Assembly (NCBI RefSeq): GCF_003171655.1
Contig: NZ_QFZL01000002.1
Location: forward strand, 434,001 to 498,000
DNA: 64,000 nt
Direction of reading: 5' to 3'
DNA from: Stakelama portus
GTDB lineage: Bacteria > Pseudomonadota > Alphaproteobacteria > Sphingomonadales > Sphingomonadaceae
Shown here: positions 34,716 through 42,708 of the stretch, in pieces
Numbering within the stretch: the first letter of the stretch is position 1
Layout: each line of letters opens with the position of its first letter
Position numbers and translations under genes: made by a program
Notes under the pieces: model-generated
The model's input: the letters and a program-made list of their open reading frames with translations, nothing else
Told to the model about the DNA's origin: nothing
Database searches by the model: none

Positions 34716-35729
34716 TCAGTTGCCGGATCGCGGATATCCCCAGATTTCCGCCGGGCAATGCACGTTACCGTCGCGATAAAAGACCCCGGGCGTGCGATCG
34801 CGCGCCAGAAATGTCGGCCCGTCGAGGTCCACGACGTTGCACAATTGCCCCAGCAGGAACGACGGCGCCATCGACAGGCTCGACCCCATCATGTTGCCGA
34901 CCATTACGCCAAGGCCGAGCTGGCGGGCGCGGCGGGCAATCGCAATGCCTTCGGTGAGGCCGCCGCACTTGTCGAGCTTGATGTTGACCATGTCGAACCG
35001 CCCGACCAGCCCGTCGACATCGGCGAGCGACAATGCGCTTTCGTCGGCGGCGACGGGGATCGTGCGTTTCACTCCCTCCATTCCGGCCTCGTCGCCCCGC
35101 GCCAGCGGCTGTTCGAGCAGCGCGACATCATGCCGTTCGAGCATCGCGAACAACGCCGGCAGCGCGTCGGCGCGATAGCCCTGATTGGCGTCCACGCCGA
35201 TCCAGCAATCGGGTCGCGCCGATCGCACCGCCGCCACGCGCGCGGCATCGAGCGCGGCGTCGCCGGTCAGTTTCAGCTTGAGCGTAGTCGCATCGGCCAG
35301 CGCCGTCGCCGCATCGGCCATGGCGCGCGGTTCCTCCGCGCCCAGCGTGATCGTCGTGCGCAGCGGCCGTGGTTCGGGCAGCCCGGCCAATTGCCATACC
35401 GGCTCGCCACGCTGCTGCGCCTCAAGCTCCCACAAGGCACAATCGAGCGCGTTGCGCCCCCCGCAGGGCGGCAGCAATTGCTGCAATCCTGCGCGGTCGG
35501 CCCCCGCTTCGATCGCATCGCGGACGCGTTCGATCGCGGCGGTCATCGTCGCAATGTCGTCCTGCAGATAATAGGCGCCCGCCGCCTCGCCGCGCGCCCG
35601 ATGCGGCCCTTCCGCAATCTCGACCACCACCAATGCGGTTTCGGTGAAGACATGGCCGGTGATGCGGAAGGGCTTCACATAGGGGAAGCGTTCGACACGG
35701 ACATCCAGGGTGCGGCGCGTGCGCATCAT
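34716..35729 (-). CDS. dgcA: DgcA, N-acetyl-D-Glu racemase / dipeptide-epimerase type enolase-superfamily enzyme
   Basis: 337 aa member of the enolase superfamily (muconate-lactonising/dipeptide-epimerase group). The active-site set is complete: Lys-x-Lys in TTLKLKLTG, metal Asp in GVDANQGY, Glu in LLEQPLARG, Asp-Glu in VAADESAL, and the second catalytic Lys in NIKLDKCGG. Together with DgcN this fits D-Glu conversion through N-acetyl-D-Glu; classic L-Ala-D/L-Glu epimerase is the alternative, and both fit a D-Glu peptide pathway. Tandem ATGs at 35729 and 35726 exist; GAGGGG favours the second by spacing. It follows the serine hydrolase by 5 nt. Confidence 0.87.
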   Translation of the reverse strand: MMRTRRTLDVRVERFPYVKPFRITGHVFTETALVVVEIAEGPHRARGEAAGAYYLQDDIATMTAAIERVRDAIEAGADRAGLQQLLPPCGGRNALDCALWELEAQQRGEPVWQLAGLPEPRPLRTTITLGAEEPRAMADAATALADATTLKLKLTGDAALDAARVAAVRSARPDCWIGVDANQGYRADALPALFAMLERHDVALLEQPLARGDEAGMEGVKRTIPVAADESALSLADVDGLVGRFDMVNIKLDKCGGLTEGIAIARRARQLGLGVMVGNMMGSSLSMAPSFLLGQLCNVVDLDGPTFLARDRTPGVFYRDGNVHCPAEIWGYPRSGN

Positions 35730-35734
35730 GCCCC

Positions 35735-37711
35735 TCAATAGCGGGTGCCAAAGCCGATCAGATGATAGGCAAGGCCGACATAGAGGAGAAGGAACGCCGA
35801 CAGGGCGAGCAGCACGCTCCACAGCTTGGCGCCCCATTTCCGGCCGCCGGTCCACACCGTCCAGCCATACCAGAGCGAGAGGCCCAACAGCCCGACAAAT
35901 GCGATCGGCGTCAGGAACTGGAGCAGATAAAGTGCCCAGTCGAGCGCGCCACCCAGCGCGTTGAGATCGCTGATCATCGTGGTGACCAGCAGCATCCAGC
36001 CAATCATCACGCCAAGCGCCAGCCAGGCAAAGCCGCGGCTGAGCCGATAGGCACGCCGCGCCCGCCCGGTGAGCGCCAGCGTTGCGCCATACCGACGCCG
36101 GGCGATCGCGGCCCAGGGCCAGGCCAATGCCGTCACCGCGACAATGCCGAGCGCGAGCAACAATGCGGGCAGCAGCCATGCGGCGTTATATTGCCAGGGC
36201 GTGCGGGAGAGCACCATGAAGGGCGAGAACATGTCCGAACTGAAGCGCGTAACCTTGCCGTCCTTCACTTCGGCGGCGAGCCGTTCGCCGGTCACGGTGT
36301 CGACCCACACAAAGGGTTCGACTTCCTTCCAGTGGCGCGGCTGATCGGCCATGCTCGGCACGCCGGGGACCAGCAACCCGCCCTGTTCATCAAGGCCGAC
36401 CGTCGTTTGCCCGATCAGATCGAGAATGCTGAGGAAATTGCGATAGGCGCCGCGGCTGTTGGTGTAATTGCCGACCATCATCGCGGCATGTTCGCGCGCA
36501 GTGGCTTCGTCCACCTGCCCCTTGGGCGCCGGTCCGGGCAGATAGCGATCGGCGAACTGGTGGAATAACTGCCCCCGCACCGCCAGCGAACTGCCCGGCG
36601 TGCCCTGGCTGTTCATCGAAAAGAAAATGCCGATTTTCTGATCGGGGAACAGCCACAGATAGGAATGGAAGAAATCGGTATCGCCGCCATGGGCGATCGC
36701 GCGATGGCCGTTCACCTGTTGCTCGTAGAAACCAAGCGCCATGTGATTGAGGCCGTGGATGCCCGGCGCCTCAAAATCATGCATCATCGCCGTGGTTTGC
36801 GGAGACAGCAACGGGCCGCCGCCATTGAGATGCGCGATCATGAACCTGGCCATGTCGCTGCCGCTGGCCGAAAGGCTGCCGGCAGGCGCGGGATAGATGA
36901 TCTCGAACGGCTTGGGCTTTTGGGTCGAGAGCACATAGCCCTTGGACATCATCGGTGCGAGCGCAGGCGGCAGCGGCTGACGGAACGAGGAATGCCGCAT
37001 GCCGAGCGGGGCGAAAATCTTCTGCTCGACATAATCGTCGAACTTCATCCCCGACTGGCGCTGGACGATATAGGCGGCCAGTGCCGTCGCATAGTTTGAA
37101 TAGGCCGGGGTGGTGCCCGGTTCGAACACGCGCTGCGTCCGGCCCTCGCGAACATAATCGCCAAGCGCCATCACCGTGTCGGGATCATTGCCGATCAGGT
37201 GGCGCATGCTTTCTTCGAAACCTGCCGTATGCGTCATGATCTGGCGCATCGTGATCGGCTTGCCGTCAAAGGCGGGCATTTCGAAATCGAGATAGGTGTT
37301 CACATCGGCGTCGAGATCGATCTTGCCCTGTTCGACCAGCTGCATGACCGCGGTCCAGGTGAACAGTTTCGACACCGAACCGGGGCGGAACAGCGTGCCG
37401 TCCGGCGTTACCGGTTTCTGCGCGGCAACATCGGCATAGCCATAGCCGCGTTCGAACAGCAGCTGATCGCCCTGCACCACCGTGACGACCGCGCCGGCGA
37501 TCCCGCCGCGGGCAAGCGCATAGGGCATCATGCCGTCGAGCCATGCCGACAGATCCTGTTCCGTCAGCGGATGTCCGCCCGTGGCTCCGTTATTTGCCGG
37601 CGCTGCGACCGGCGCGGGCGCCTGCCCGGCTTGCGGCGCGCTTTCCTGCGCGACCAGTGGCGTCATCGCCAGCAGGGCTCCCAAGCCCAACAACTTTCCT
37701 AAGACTCGCAT
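35735..37711 (-). CDS. Serine hydrolase (beta-lactamase/PBP fold) with C-terminal membrane domain
   Basis: 658 aa. Signal peptide (residues 1-21), Ala/Pro linker, then a beta-lactamase-type domain with SxxK in GSVSKLFTW (Ser112, Lys115), YSN in PAYSNYATA and HGG in IAHGGDTDFF. A beta-rich middle is followed by four or five transmembrane helices (about 515-655) that anchor the periplasmic enzyme. Catalysis on D-peptides or peptidoglycan fragments is inferred from context: it is cotranscribed with dgcA, 5 nt downstream. It has its own promoter at 37799-37826 and is divergent from the XRE-cupin regulator. Confidence 0.87.
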   Translation of the reverse strand: MRVLGKLLGLGALLAMTPLVAQESAPQAGQAPAPVAAPANNGATGGHPLTEQDLSAWLDGMMPYALARGGIAGAVVTVVQGDQLLFERGYGYADVAAQKPVTPDGTLFRPGSVSKLFTWTAVMQLVEQGKIDLDADVNTYLDFEMPAFDGKPITMRQIMTHTAGFEESMRHLIGNDPDTVMALGDYVREGRTQRVFEPGTTPAYSNYATALAAYIVQRQSGMKFDDYVEQKIFAPLGMRHSSFRQPLPPALAPMMSKGYVLSTQKPKPFEIIYPAPAGSLSASGSDMARFMIAHLNGGGPLLSPQTTAMMHDFEAPGIHGLNHMALGFYEQQVNGHRAIAHGGDTDFFHSYLWLFPDQKIGIFFSMNSQGTPGSSLAVRGQLFHQFADRYLPGPAPKGQVDEATAREHAAMMVGNYTNSRGAYRNFLSILDLIGQTTVGLDEQGGLLVPGVPSMADQPRHWKEVEPFVWVDTVTGERLAAEVKDGKVTRFSSDMFSPFMVLSRTPWQYNAAWLLPALLLALGIVAVTALAWPWAAIARRRYGATLALTGRARRAYRLSRGFAWLALGVMIGWMLLVTTMISDLNALGGALDWALYLLQFLTPIAFVGLLGLSLWYGWTVWTGGRKWGAKLWSVLLALSAFLLLYVGLAYHLIGFGTRY

Positions 37712-37798
37712 TGCCAACCCCCTTGTCGACGTGTCGCGGTTGCGCTCTTTGTCGGATCGGCCTAACCTCAACTGAGAAATATTGGGCCGGATAAGGAC

Positions 37799-37826
37799 AT
37801 AATGATCCTGATTGGAAAATTGTCAA
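37799..37826 (-). promoter_or_regulatory. Promoter/operator of the serine hydrolase-dgcA operon, overlapping the XRE-cupin upstream region
   Basis: On the minus strand, TTGACA (37826-37821), a 16-bp spacer, then CATTAT (37804-37799; 4/6 to -10). The spacer holds CAATCAGGA as in the TonB-operon promoter. It lies 28 bp from the divergent regulator start, so binding there could repress both directions. The regulator encoded next to it is the natural candidate to bind. Confidence 0.55.
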
Positions 37827-37854
37827 ATCGGCATTCCGAACGGGAGTACCGGTA

Positions 37855-38487
37855 ATGACCAGCGATCAGCCGACTCTGGGTGCCGTGCTGCGCGGAATTC
37901 GTGCCAAACGCGGCTGGACTCTCAAGGAAATGAGCGCGCAGAGCGGTATTCCGGTCTCGACTCTGTCGAAGGTCGAACATGACCGGCTGACGCTGACCTA
38001 TGACAAGCTGCAGCAGCTCAGCCGCCGACTAAACATGCGCATGTCGGATCTGTTCGCCGAGGAGCAACAACCGGCCGATTCGCCCCGAGTCACGGCGCGG
38101 CGTTCGATCGGCAGCCTAGAAAACGCGTTCCGGGTCGAAACCGACAATTACGATTATCATTATCTCTGCACCGACCTTCGCCGGAAACGGATGATCCCGA
38201 TCCTGACGCGGATTCGCGCGCGCAGCACCGAGGAATTTGGCGACCTCGTCCGTCACCATGGCGAAGAGCTGATCTATGTGATCGAAGGCCGGATCGTCGT
38301 TCACACCGAATATTATGACAGCGTCGAACTGGGACCGGGCGAATCCATCTATATCGATTCGTCGATGGGCCATGCCTATCTGGTGGCGCCCGGCCATGAC
38401 GAAGCGCTGGTGCTCGGCGTGTGTTCGAGCCCAGACGAAGGGCTGATGGATTCGCTGATGAGCCTGCACGGCGAAGTCGCCGCCTGA
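37855..38487 (+). CDS. XRE family transcriptional regulator with C-terminal cupin sensor domain
   Basis: 210 aa. The N-terminal Cro/C1-type helix-turn-helix is at about residues 8-62 (LRGIRAKRGWTLKEMSAQSG, then VSTLSKVEHDRLTLTYDKL). The C-terminal cupin (about 110-200) includes HHGEELIYVIEGRIVVHTEYY and GPGESIYIDSSMGHAY. The type resembles PuuR/SutR regulators, which sense amino acids or polyamines. GGGAG lies 9 nt before the ATG. Divergent from the serine hydrolase-dgcA operon; probably the local regulator of both D-Glu transcripts. Confidence 0.92.
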   Translation: MTSDQPTLGAVLRGIRAKRGWTLKEMSAQSGIPVSTLSKVEHDRLTLTYDKLQQLSRRLNMRMSDLFAEEQQPADSPRVTARRSIGSLENAFRVETDNYDYHYLCTDLRRKRMIPILTRIRARSTEEFGDLVRHHGEELIYVIEGRIVVHTEYYDSVELGPGESIYIDSSMGHAYLVAPGHDEALVLGVCSSPDEGLMDSLMSLHGEVAA

Positions 38488-38604
38488 TCGCTCGCGCGCC
38501 GGCGGACGCCGATGCGTCAGGATCGACGCTCCCGGCGCTTTCCCGCTATTTTTTTGCATGTTGCGGTGGTTGCCCCTGCTGCAGCACGGCAAACAGGCTG
38601 ACTT

Positions 38605-38620
38605 GTAATTGTTCAGTTAA
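38605..38620 (+). promoter_or_regulatory. Weak TetR-type operator candidate upstream of the GMC gene
   Basis: GTAATT-GTTC-AGTTAA matches the TTAATC-N4-GATTAA palindrome at 8 of 12 arm positions, 58 bp before the GMC start. The 190-bp gap between the XRE-cupin gene and the GMC gene is AT-rich here and shows no other element. Much weaker than the copies at 50459, 55881, 60739 and 63450. Confidence 0.3.
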
Positions 38621-38678
38621 TTGATATCCAGTTCCAACGCTTTCTCTACCGATGATTGCATTGAAGAGGCATGATACG

Positions 38679-40322
38679 ATGACTGAATCCACCGGCAGTG
38701 ATTTCGACTATGTGATCGTCGGCGCCGGAGCGGCCGGATGCGTGCTGGCGAACCGGCTGAGTGAGGATCCCGCGATCCGCGTGGCGCTGCTGGAGGCGGG
38801 CGGGAGCGATCGACATCCCTTCTTCGCGATTCCGCGCGCGGTTCCCAAGGTGATGGGGCGCGTGGCAAATCTGTGGGGCTATCCCGTCGAACCCGAAGAA
38901 GGCACCGGAAACAAACAGGAAATGTGGCTGCGCGGCAAGGTGATCGGCGGTTCGACCTCGATCAACGGGCTGATGTATGTGCGCGGCCAACCGGCCGATT
39001 TCGATGAAATCGCCGAGCTTTCGAGCGACGATTGGGACTGGTCTAACATCGGTCCCGCCTATGCCGCCATCGAAGGCCATGAATTGGGTGCGGGCGACAC
39101 CCGCGGAGCCGATGGGCCGCTCAAAATTTCGCTGCCCGGCGCCGATGTTCGCAACGACTGGCACGAAGCCGTGCTCGAAGCCGGGCAGAATATGGGCGTG
39201 CCGGAGAAAGCCGACATCAATACCCCCGACAATGACGAGGGCATCGGCTATAATCCGCGCACCGTGTGGAAGGGCAAGCGGCAATCCGCCGCGACGGCAT
39301 TCCTCAAGCCGATCCTCAAGAAGCGCAGAAACCTGACGCTGATCACCAACGCCGCAGTCGATACGCTGCTGCTCGAAGGAAAGCGCGCAACCGGCGTCAC
39401 GCTGAACGACGGCAGGGAGATTCGCGGTCGCGAGATCATCCTGGCGGCCGGGGCGATGGCGTCGCCGGGCATCCTCGAACGATCGGGGATCGGCGATCCG
39501 GCGGTGCTGGAGCCGCTTGGAATAACCGTCCGGCATGCGCTTCCCGCAGTCGGCGGCAACCTGCTCGAACATCGCGCGCTGCTGATGCAATGGCGCACAT
39601 CGGACCATCGCTATTCGTATAATCGCGATCACAAGGGGCTGCGGCTCGCGCTCAACGGAATCAAATATCTCCTTACCCACAAGGGCGTTCTTACGTCCGC
39701 GACGTTCGATATGGGCGCATGGGTGAAAAGCCGGCCCGGGCTCAATCGCCCCGACGTCCAGTTCCTGATCGCGCCGCACAGCCTGGATTTCGCCAAGCTC
39801 GGCCGGACGACCGAGGATTTTCCTGGAATGTCGCTGGTTGTCTATCCGCTGCGCCCGTCTTCGATCGGCAGCATCCACATCACCAGCACCGACCCCAATT
39901 TGCCGCCGCGGCTCAAGCCCAACCATCGCGACACGCCGGAGGACCGGCGCGCGATGATCGACGGCGTCCGCGCGGTGCGCAGGTTCGTATCGCAGCCACC
40001 GCTCGACAAGATCGTGGTCGAGGAAACCGTTCCCGGCCCGAGCTTTCAGACCGATGAAGAGATCATCGCCGCCTATGACACCTTTGCCACCTGCGGCTAT
40101 CATGCCGTCGGCAGCTGCCGCATGGGCAAGGACGAAGCCTCGGTGGTCGATCCGGAGCTGAAGGTTCGCGGAATCGAGGGGCTCCGGATCATGGACACGT
40201 CGATCATGCCGGTGGTGCCGTCGGGCAACACCCAGGGTCCGACGATGGCGATGGCGTGGCGCGCCGGCGACATCATTCTTCGCGATCGCGCAAAGACACA
40301 GGCGCCTGCCCGGGCGGCGTGA
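38679..40322 (+). CDS. GMC family FAD oxidoreductase (alcohol/choline dehydrogenase-like)
   Basis: 547 aa FAD-dependent alcohol oxidoreductase. The dinucleotide motif DYVIVGAGAAGCVLANRLSE is at the N-terminus; the GMC signatures GKVIGGSTSINGLMYVRG (about 88-105) and GAMASPGILERSGIG (about 263-277) follow. The active-site region near the C-terminus is CGYHAVGSCRMG, with the His of the His-His/Asn pair, then GNTQGPTMAMAWRAGDII. It would oxidise a primary alcohol to the aldehyde. ATG 38679 has GAGG 9 nt upstream; an earlier in-frame ATG at 38652 is less likely. The following CMD gene starts 15 bp after its stop. Confidence 0.9.
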   Translation: MTESTGSDFDYVIVGAGAAGCVLANRLSEDPAIRVALLEAGGSDRHPFFAIPRAVPKVMGRVANLWGYPVEPEEGTGNKQEMWLRGKVIGGSTSINGLMYVRGQPADFDEIAELSSDDWDWSNIGPAYAAIEGHELGAGDTRGADGPLKISLPGADVRNDWHEAVLEAGQNMGVPEKADINTPDNDEGIGYNPRTVWKGKRQSAATAFLKPILKKRRNLTLITNAAVDTLLLEGKRATGVTLNDGREIRGREIILAAGAMASPGILERSGIGDPAVLEPLGITVRHALPAVGGNLLEHRALLMQWRTSDHRYSYNRDHKGLRLALNGIKYLLTHKGVLTSATFDMGAWVKSRPGLNRPDVQFLIAPHSLDFAKLGRTTEDFPGMSLVVYPLRPSSIGSIHITSTDPNLPPRLKPNHRDTPEDRRAMIDGVRAVRRFVSQPPLDKIVVEETVPGPSFQTDEEIIAAYDTFATCGYHAVGSCRMGKDEASVVDPELKVRGIEGLRIMDTSIMPVVPSGNTQGPTMAMAWRAGDIILRDRAKTQAPARAA

Positions 40323-40337
40323 CGGAAGGATAGCGCA

Positions 40338-40901
40338 GTGGCTCGAATCCCCTTTCCCGCCCCGGAAGATCAGAGCGAAGAGATCCGTCAGACGCTCGCC
40401 AAATATGGCGGGCTGAACGTCACGCGGATGATGTCGCACCAGCCCGGACTGATGCAGGCCTATGCAAAGATGGGCGTGCAGATACTGCGATACGGAACGC
40501 TCGATCCGGTGCTGCGCGAACGGATCATCCTGCGCGTCGGCCAGCTGTGCCGATGCGAATATGAACGCCATCAGCATCTGAGCGTAGCGCGTGCCATCGG
40601 CATGACCCCGGACCAGATCGCGGCAAGCGAGCGCGACGACCGCGCGGCGATGACCGAGGCCGAGCGGACCGCGCTGACCATCGTCGATCAGATCCATGGC
40701 GAAGGCGCAGCATCGGCTCAGGCGATCGCCGATGCCGAACGACTTTTCGGACCCGACCAGATCGTCGAGATTTGCGTGGTCACCGGCTATTACATCATGA
40801 CCGCGGGCTATCTGCGCAGTCTCGACGTCGAGTGCGAGGATACGCCCCCGCTGGGCGACCGCATGGCCGCGGGCGAGCAAACCGTGATCTCCAGGTCGTG
40901 A
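40338..40901 (+). CDS. Carboxymuconolactone decarboxylase (CMD/AhpD-like) family protein
   Basis: 187 aa. The AhpD-like helical fold contains the motif RVGQLCRCEYERHQHLSVARAIG near residue 70; here the usual Cys-x-x-Cys is Cys-Arg-Cys-Glu-Tyr-Glu, and the following His is kept. Members are decarboxylases or peroxidase-type proteins. The GTG start at 40338 has GGAAGGA 7 nt upstream. Likely cotranscribed with the GMC gene; a role in the alcohol-oxidising branch is inferred from position only. Confidence 0.85.
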   Translation: MARIPFPAPEDQSEEIRQTLAKYGGLNVTRMMSHQPGLMQAYAKMGVQILRYGTLDPVLRERIILRVGQLCRCEYERHQHLSVARAIGMTPDQIAASERDDRAAMTEAERTALTIVDQIHGEGAASAQAIADAERLFGPDQIVEICVVTGYYIMTAGYLRSLDVECEDTPPLGDRMAAGEQTVISRS

Positions 40902-40911
40902 CCCCATAAAC

Positions 40912-40939
40912 GGCGCCGCTGGCGCGCCGGCGCCTTTTA
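40912..40939. terminator. Bidirectional terminator between CMD gene and the beta-oxidation operon
   Basis: GGCGCCG (40912-40918) pairs with CGGCGCC (40928-40934) around a 9-nt GC-rich loop. TTTTA follows on the plus side and an AT run (CATAAA) precedes it, giving TTTATG on the minus strand. It sits 10 bp past the CMD stop and overlaps the SDR stop codon, so it can end both transcripts. Confidence 0.7.
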
Positions 40940-41659
40940 TCGCAGCGTATAGCCGCCGTCCGCGACCAGCGTATGGCCGCGCACATAGGATGCCTGCGGC
41001 GACGCGAGGAACAGCACGCAGGCGGCTATTTCCTCCGGCGTACCGATCCTGCGTTCGGGAATGGCCTGAACAAATTTCTGCATCAGCGCCGCGTCGGACC
41101 GCGCCCATTCGATGATTGCCGTATCGACAAAGCCCGGCGCGACCGCGTTGCAGCGGATCGCATATTTGGCCCACAGGTCGGCGATCGATCTGGTGAACCC
41201 CACCAGCCCATGTTTGCTGGCGGCATAGGCGGGCTGATCGCGCATGCCGATGAACGACGCGACCGAGGCGATATTGACGATCGCGCCCTTGCGCGCCGAA
41301 AGCCGCTCGCGAAACCGATAGCAAAGATCGACCACGGCATTGAGGTTGATCTCGATGATCCGTTCATGCCCTTCAAGGCTATATTCATCGTCACCCGCCG
41401 CGCCGGCATTGTTGACCAGAATGTCGAGTTCGGCGATCGCCTCGCTCAATGCCGCGCGTTCGGCGGGGTTTTCCATCCGGACGCGGTGATAGGAAAAGCG
41501 TGAAAGGTCGTTGGCATAATCATCCGCGGCGGCGCGGGTGCCGGTGATATGCACGCATGCGCCGGCATCGGCAAAGGCACTCGCAATGCCGAACCCGATC
41601 CCCTGCGTACCGCCGGTGACGAGTACGACACAGCCCGAATAGTCGAACCGCAACGTCAT
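40937..41659 (-). CDS. SDR family oxidoreductase (FabG/LvaD-like)
   Basis: 240 aa classical SDR. Cofactor loop TGGTQGIG (about 15-22), NNAGAAG, catalytic Ser in IASVASF and YAASKHGL. C-terminal family strand SYVRGHTLVADGGY. Probably NAD(P)-dependent 3- or 4-hydroxyacyl-CoA/ketone chemistry. Its ATG overlaps the kinase stop as ATGA and it is the last gene of the ten-gene operon. With the preceding kinase and acyl-CoA dehydrogenase it forms a set resembling LvaD-LvaA-LvaC of levulinate catabolism. Confidence 0.88.
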   Translation of the reverse strand: MTLRFDYSGCVVLVTGGTQGIGFGIASAFADAGACVHITGTRAAADDYANDLSRFSYHRVRMENPAERAALSEAIAELDILVNNAGAAGDDEYSLEGHERIIEINLNAVVDLCYRFRERLSARKGAIVNIASVASFIGMRDQPAYAASKHGLVGFTRSIADLWAKYAIRCNAVAPGFVDTAIIEWARSDAALMQKFVQAIPERRIGTPEEIAACVLFLASPQASYVRGHTLVADGGYTLR

Positions 41660-42708
41660 CCCATATCCTCGGCGATGCGTCGCGCGATCGCGGCCAGAAT
41701 GTCCATATTGGCCACCATCGCGGCGGCGTCGGGCGACGACGCATTGCCCCGCAACATCCGCCCCTTGATCCCATGGATGATCGCGGCGAGGCGGAACAGG
41801 TTGAAGACGATATAGACGTCGAGATGATCGATCCGCGCGCGGCCGGTGCGTTCGCAATAGGCAGCGACATATTCGGCTTCGCTCGGCAGGTTCAGCGCGG
41901 CGAGATCGCGATCGGCCAGCCCCCAGGGGATCGTGCCGGGAACGCGATACATCATCAGATTATACGTGAAATCGACCAGCGGGTGCCCCAGCGTCGACAA
42001 TTCCCAGTCGAGCACCGCGATCACGCGCGGCTCGCTGGGGTGAAAGATCATATTGTCGATGCGAAAATCGCCATGCACGACACGCGTTTCTTCATTTTCC
42101 GGCGCATGTTCGGGAAGCCATTCCACCAGAAAATCGAGATCGGCCGTCGCACCGGCGAGTGTATCCTCGCGATACTGGCGCGACCAGCGGTCGATCTGCC
42201 GCTGCAGATAGCGCCCCGGCCGGCCATAATCGCCAAGGCCGATCGCTTCGGGATCGAACCCGTGCAGCGCCGCCAGCGTTGCTCCCATCGCATCCTGATG
42301 CGCGCGCTTTTGCTCCGCGTCGACGCCGGGGAAACTGCCGTCCCAGAAGATACGGCCTTCCACCATATCCATGACGTAGAACCAGGAACCGATGACAGTG
42401 TCGTCGGTACAAAGCGCATGGACATGCGGCACCGGGAATCCCGCGCTTTCCAGCGCCCGCATCACCCGCGCCTCGCGATCGACGGCATGCGCACCCTTCA
42501 GCAACTGGCCCGCCGGCTTGCGCCGCATGACATAACGCCCGCTCGGCGCAGTCAGTTTGAAGGTCGGATTGGATTGGCCCCCGGCGAATTGCTCCACCGA
42601 CAGCGGCCCGCGAAACCCCGGGACGTTCGCGCCCATCCAGCGTTCGAGCGCCGCGACATCGAACCGCGCATTGGCGCGGACCTGTGTCGTCCCGCCCTGC
42701 TCGCTCAT
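41656..42708 (-). CDS. APH-type phosphotransferase (ACAD10/11 N-domain/LvaA-like kinase)
   Basis: 350 aa protein-kinase-like fold of the aminoglycoside phosphotransferase family. GGQSNPTFKLTAPSGRYVMRRKP is the nucleotide-binding loop with Lys. The Brenner motif VVHGDFRIDNMIFHP near residue 200 holds the catalytic Asp, and VLDWELSTLGHP the magnesium Asp. In bacteria this branch sits next to acyl-CoA dehydrogenases; LvaA and mammalian ACAD10/11 phosphorylate 4-hydroxyacyl-CoA, which the partner dehydrogenase then processes. ATGA overlaps occur with both neighbours. Confidence 0.88.
   Translation of the reverse strand: MSEQGGTTQVRANARFDVAALERWMGANVPGFRGPLSVEQFAGGQSNPTFKLTAPSGRYVMRRKPAGQLLKGAHAVDREARVMRALESAGFPVPHVHALCTDDTVIGSWFYVMDMVEGRIFWDGSFPGVDAEQKRAHQDAMGATLAALHGFDPEAIGLGDYGRPGRYLQRQIDRWSRQYREDTLAGATADLDFLVEWLPEHAPENEETRVVHGDFRIDNMIFHPSEPRVIAVLDWELSTLGHPLVDFTYNLMMYRVPGTIPWGLADRDLAALNLPSEAEYVAAYCERTGRARIDHLDVYIVFNLFRLAAIIHGIKGRMLRGNASSPDAAAMVANMDILAAIARRIAEDMG

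Noticed and set aside
38646..41324. 892-codon minus-strand frame across the GMC and CMD genes
   Set aside because: GMC and CMD proteins on the plus strand have intact motifs; the antisense translation has none.
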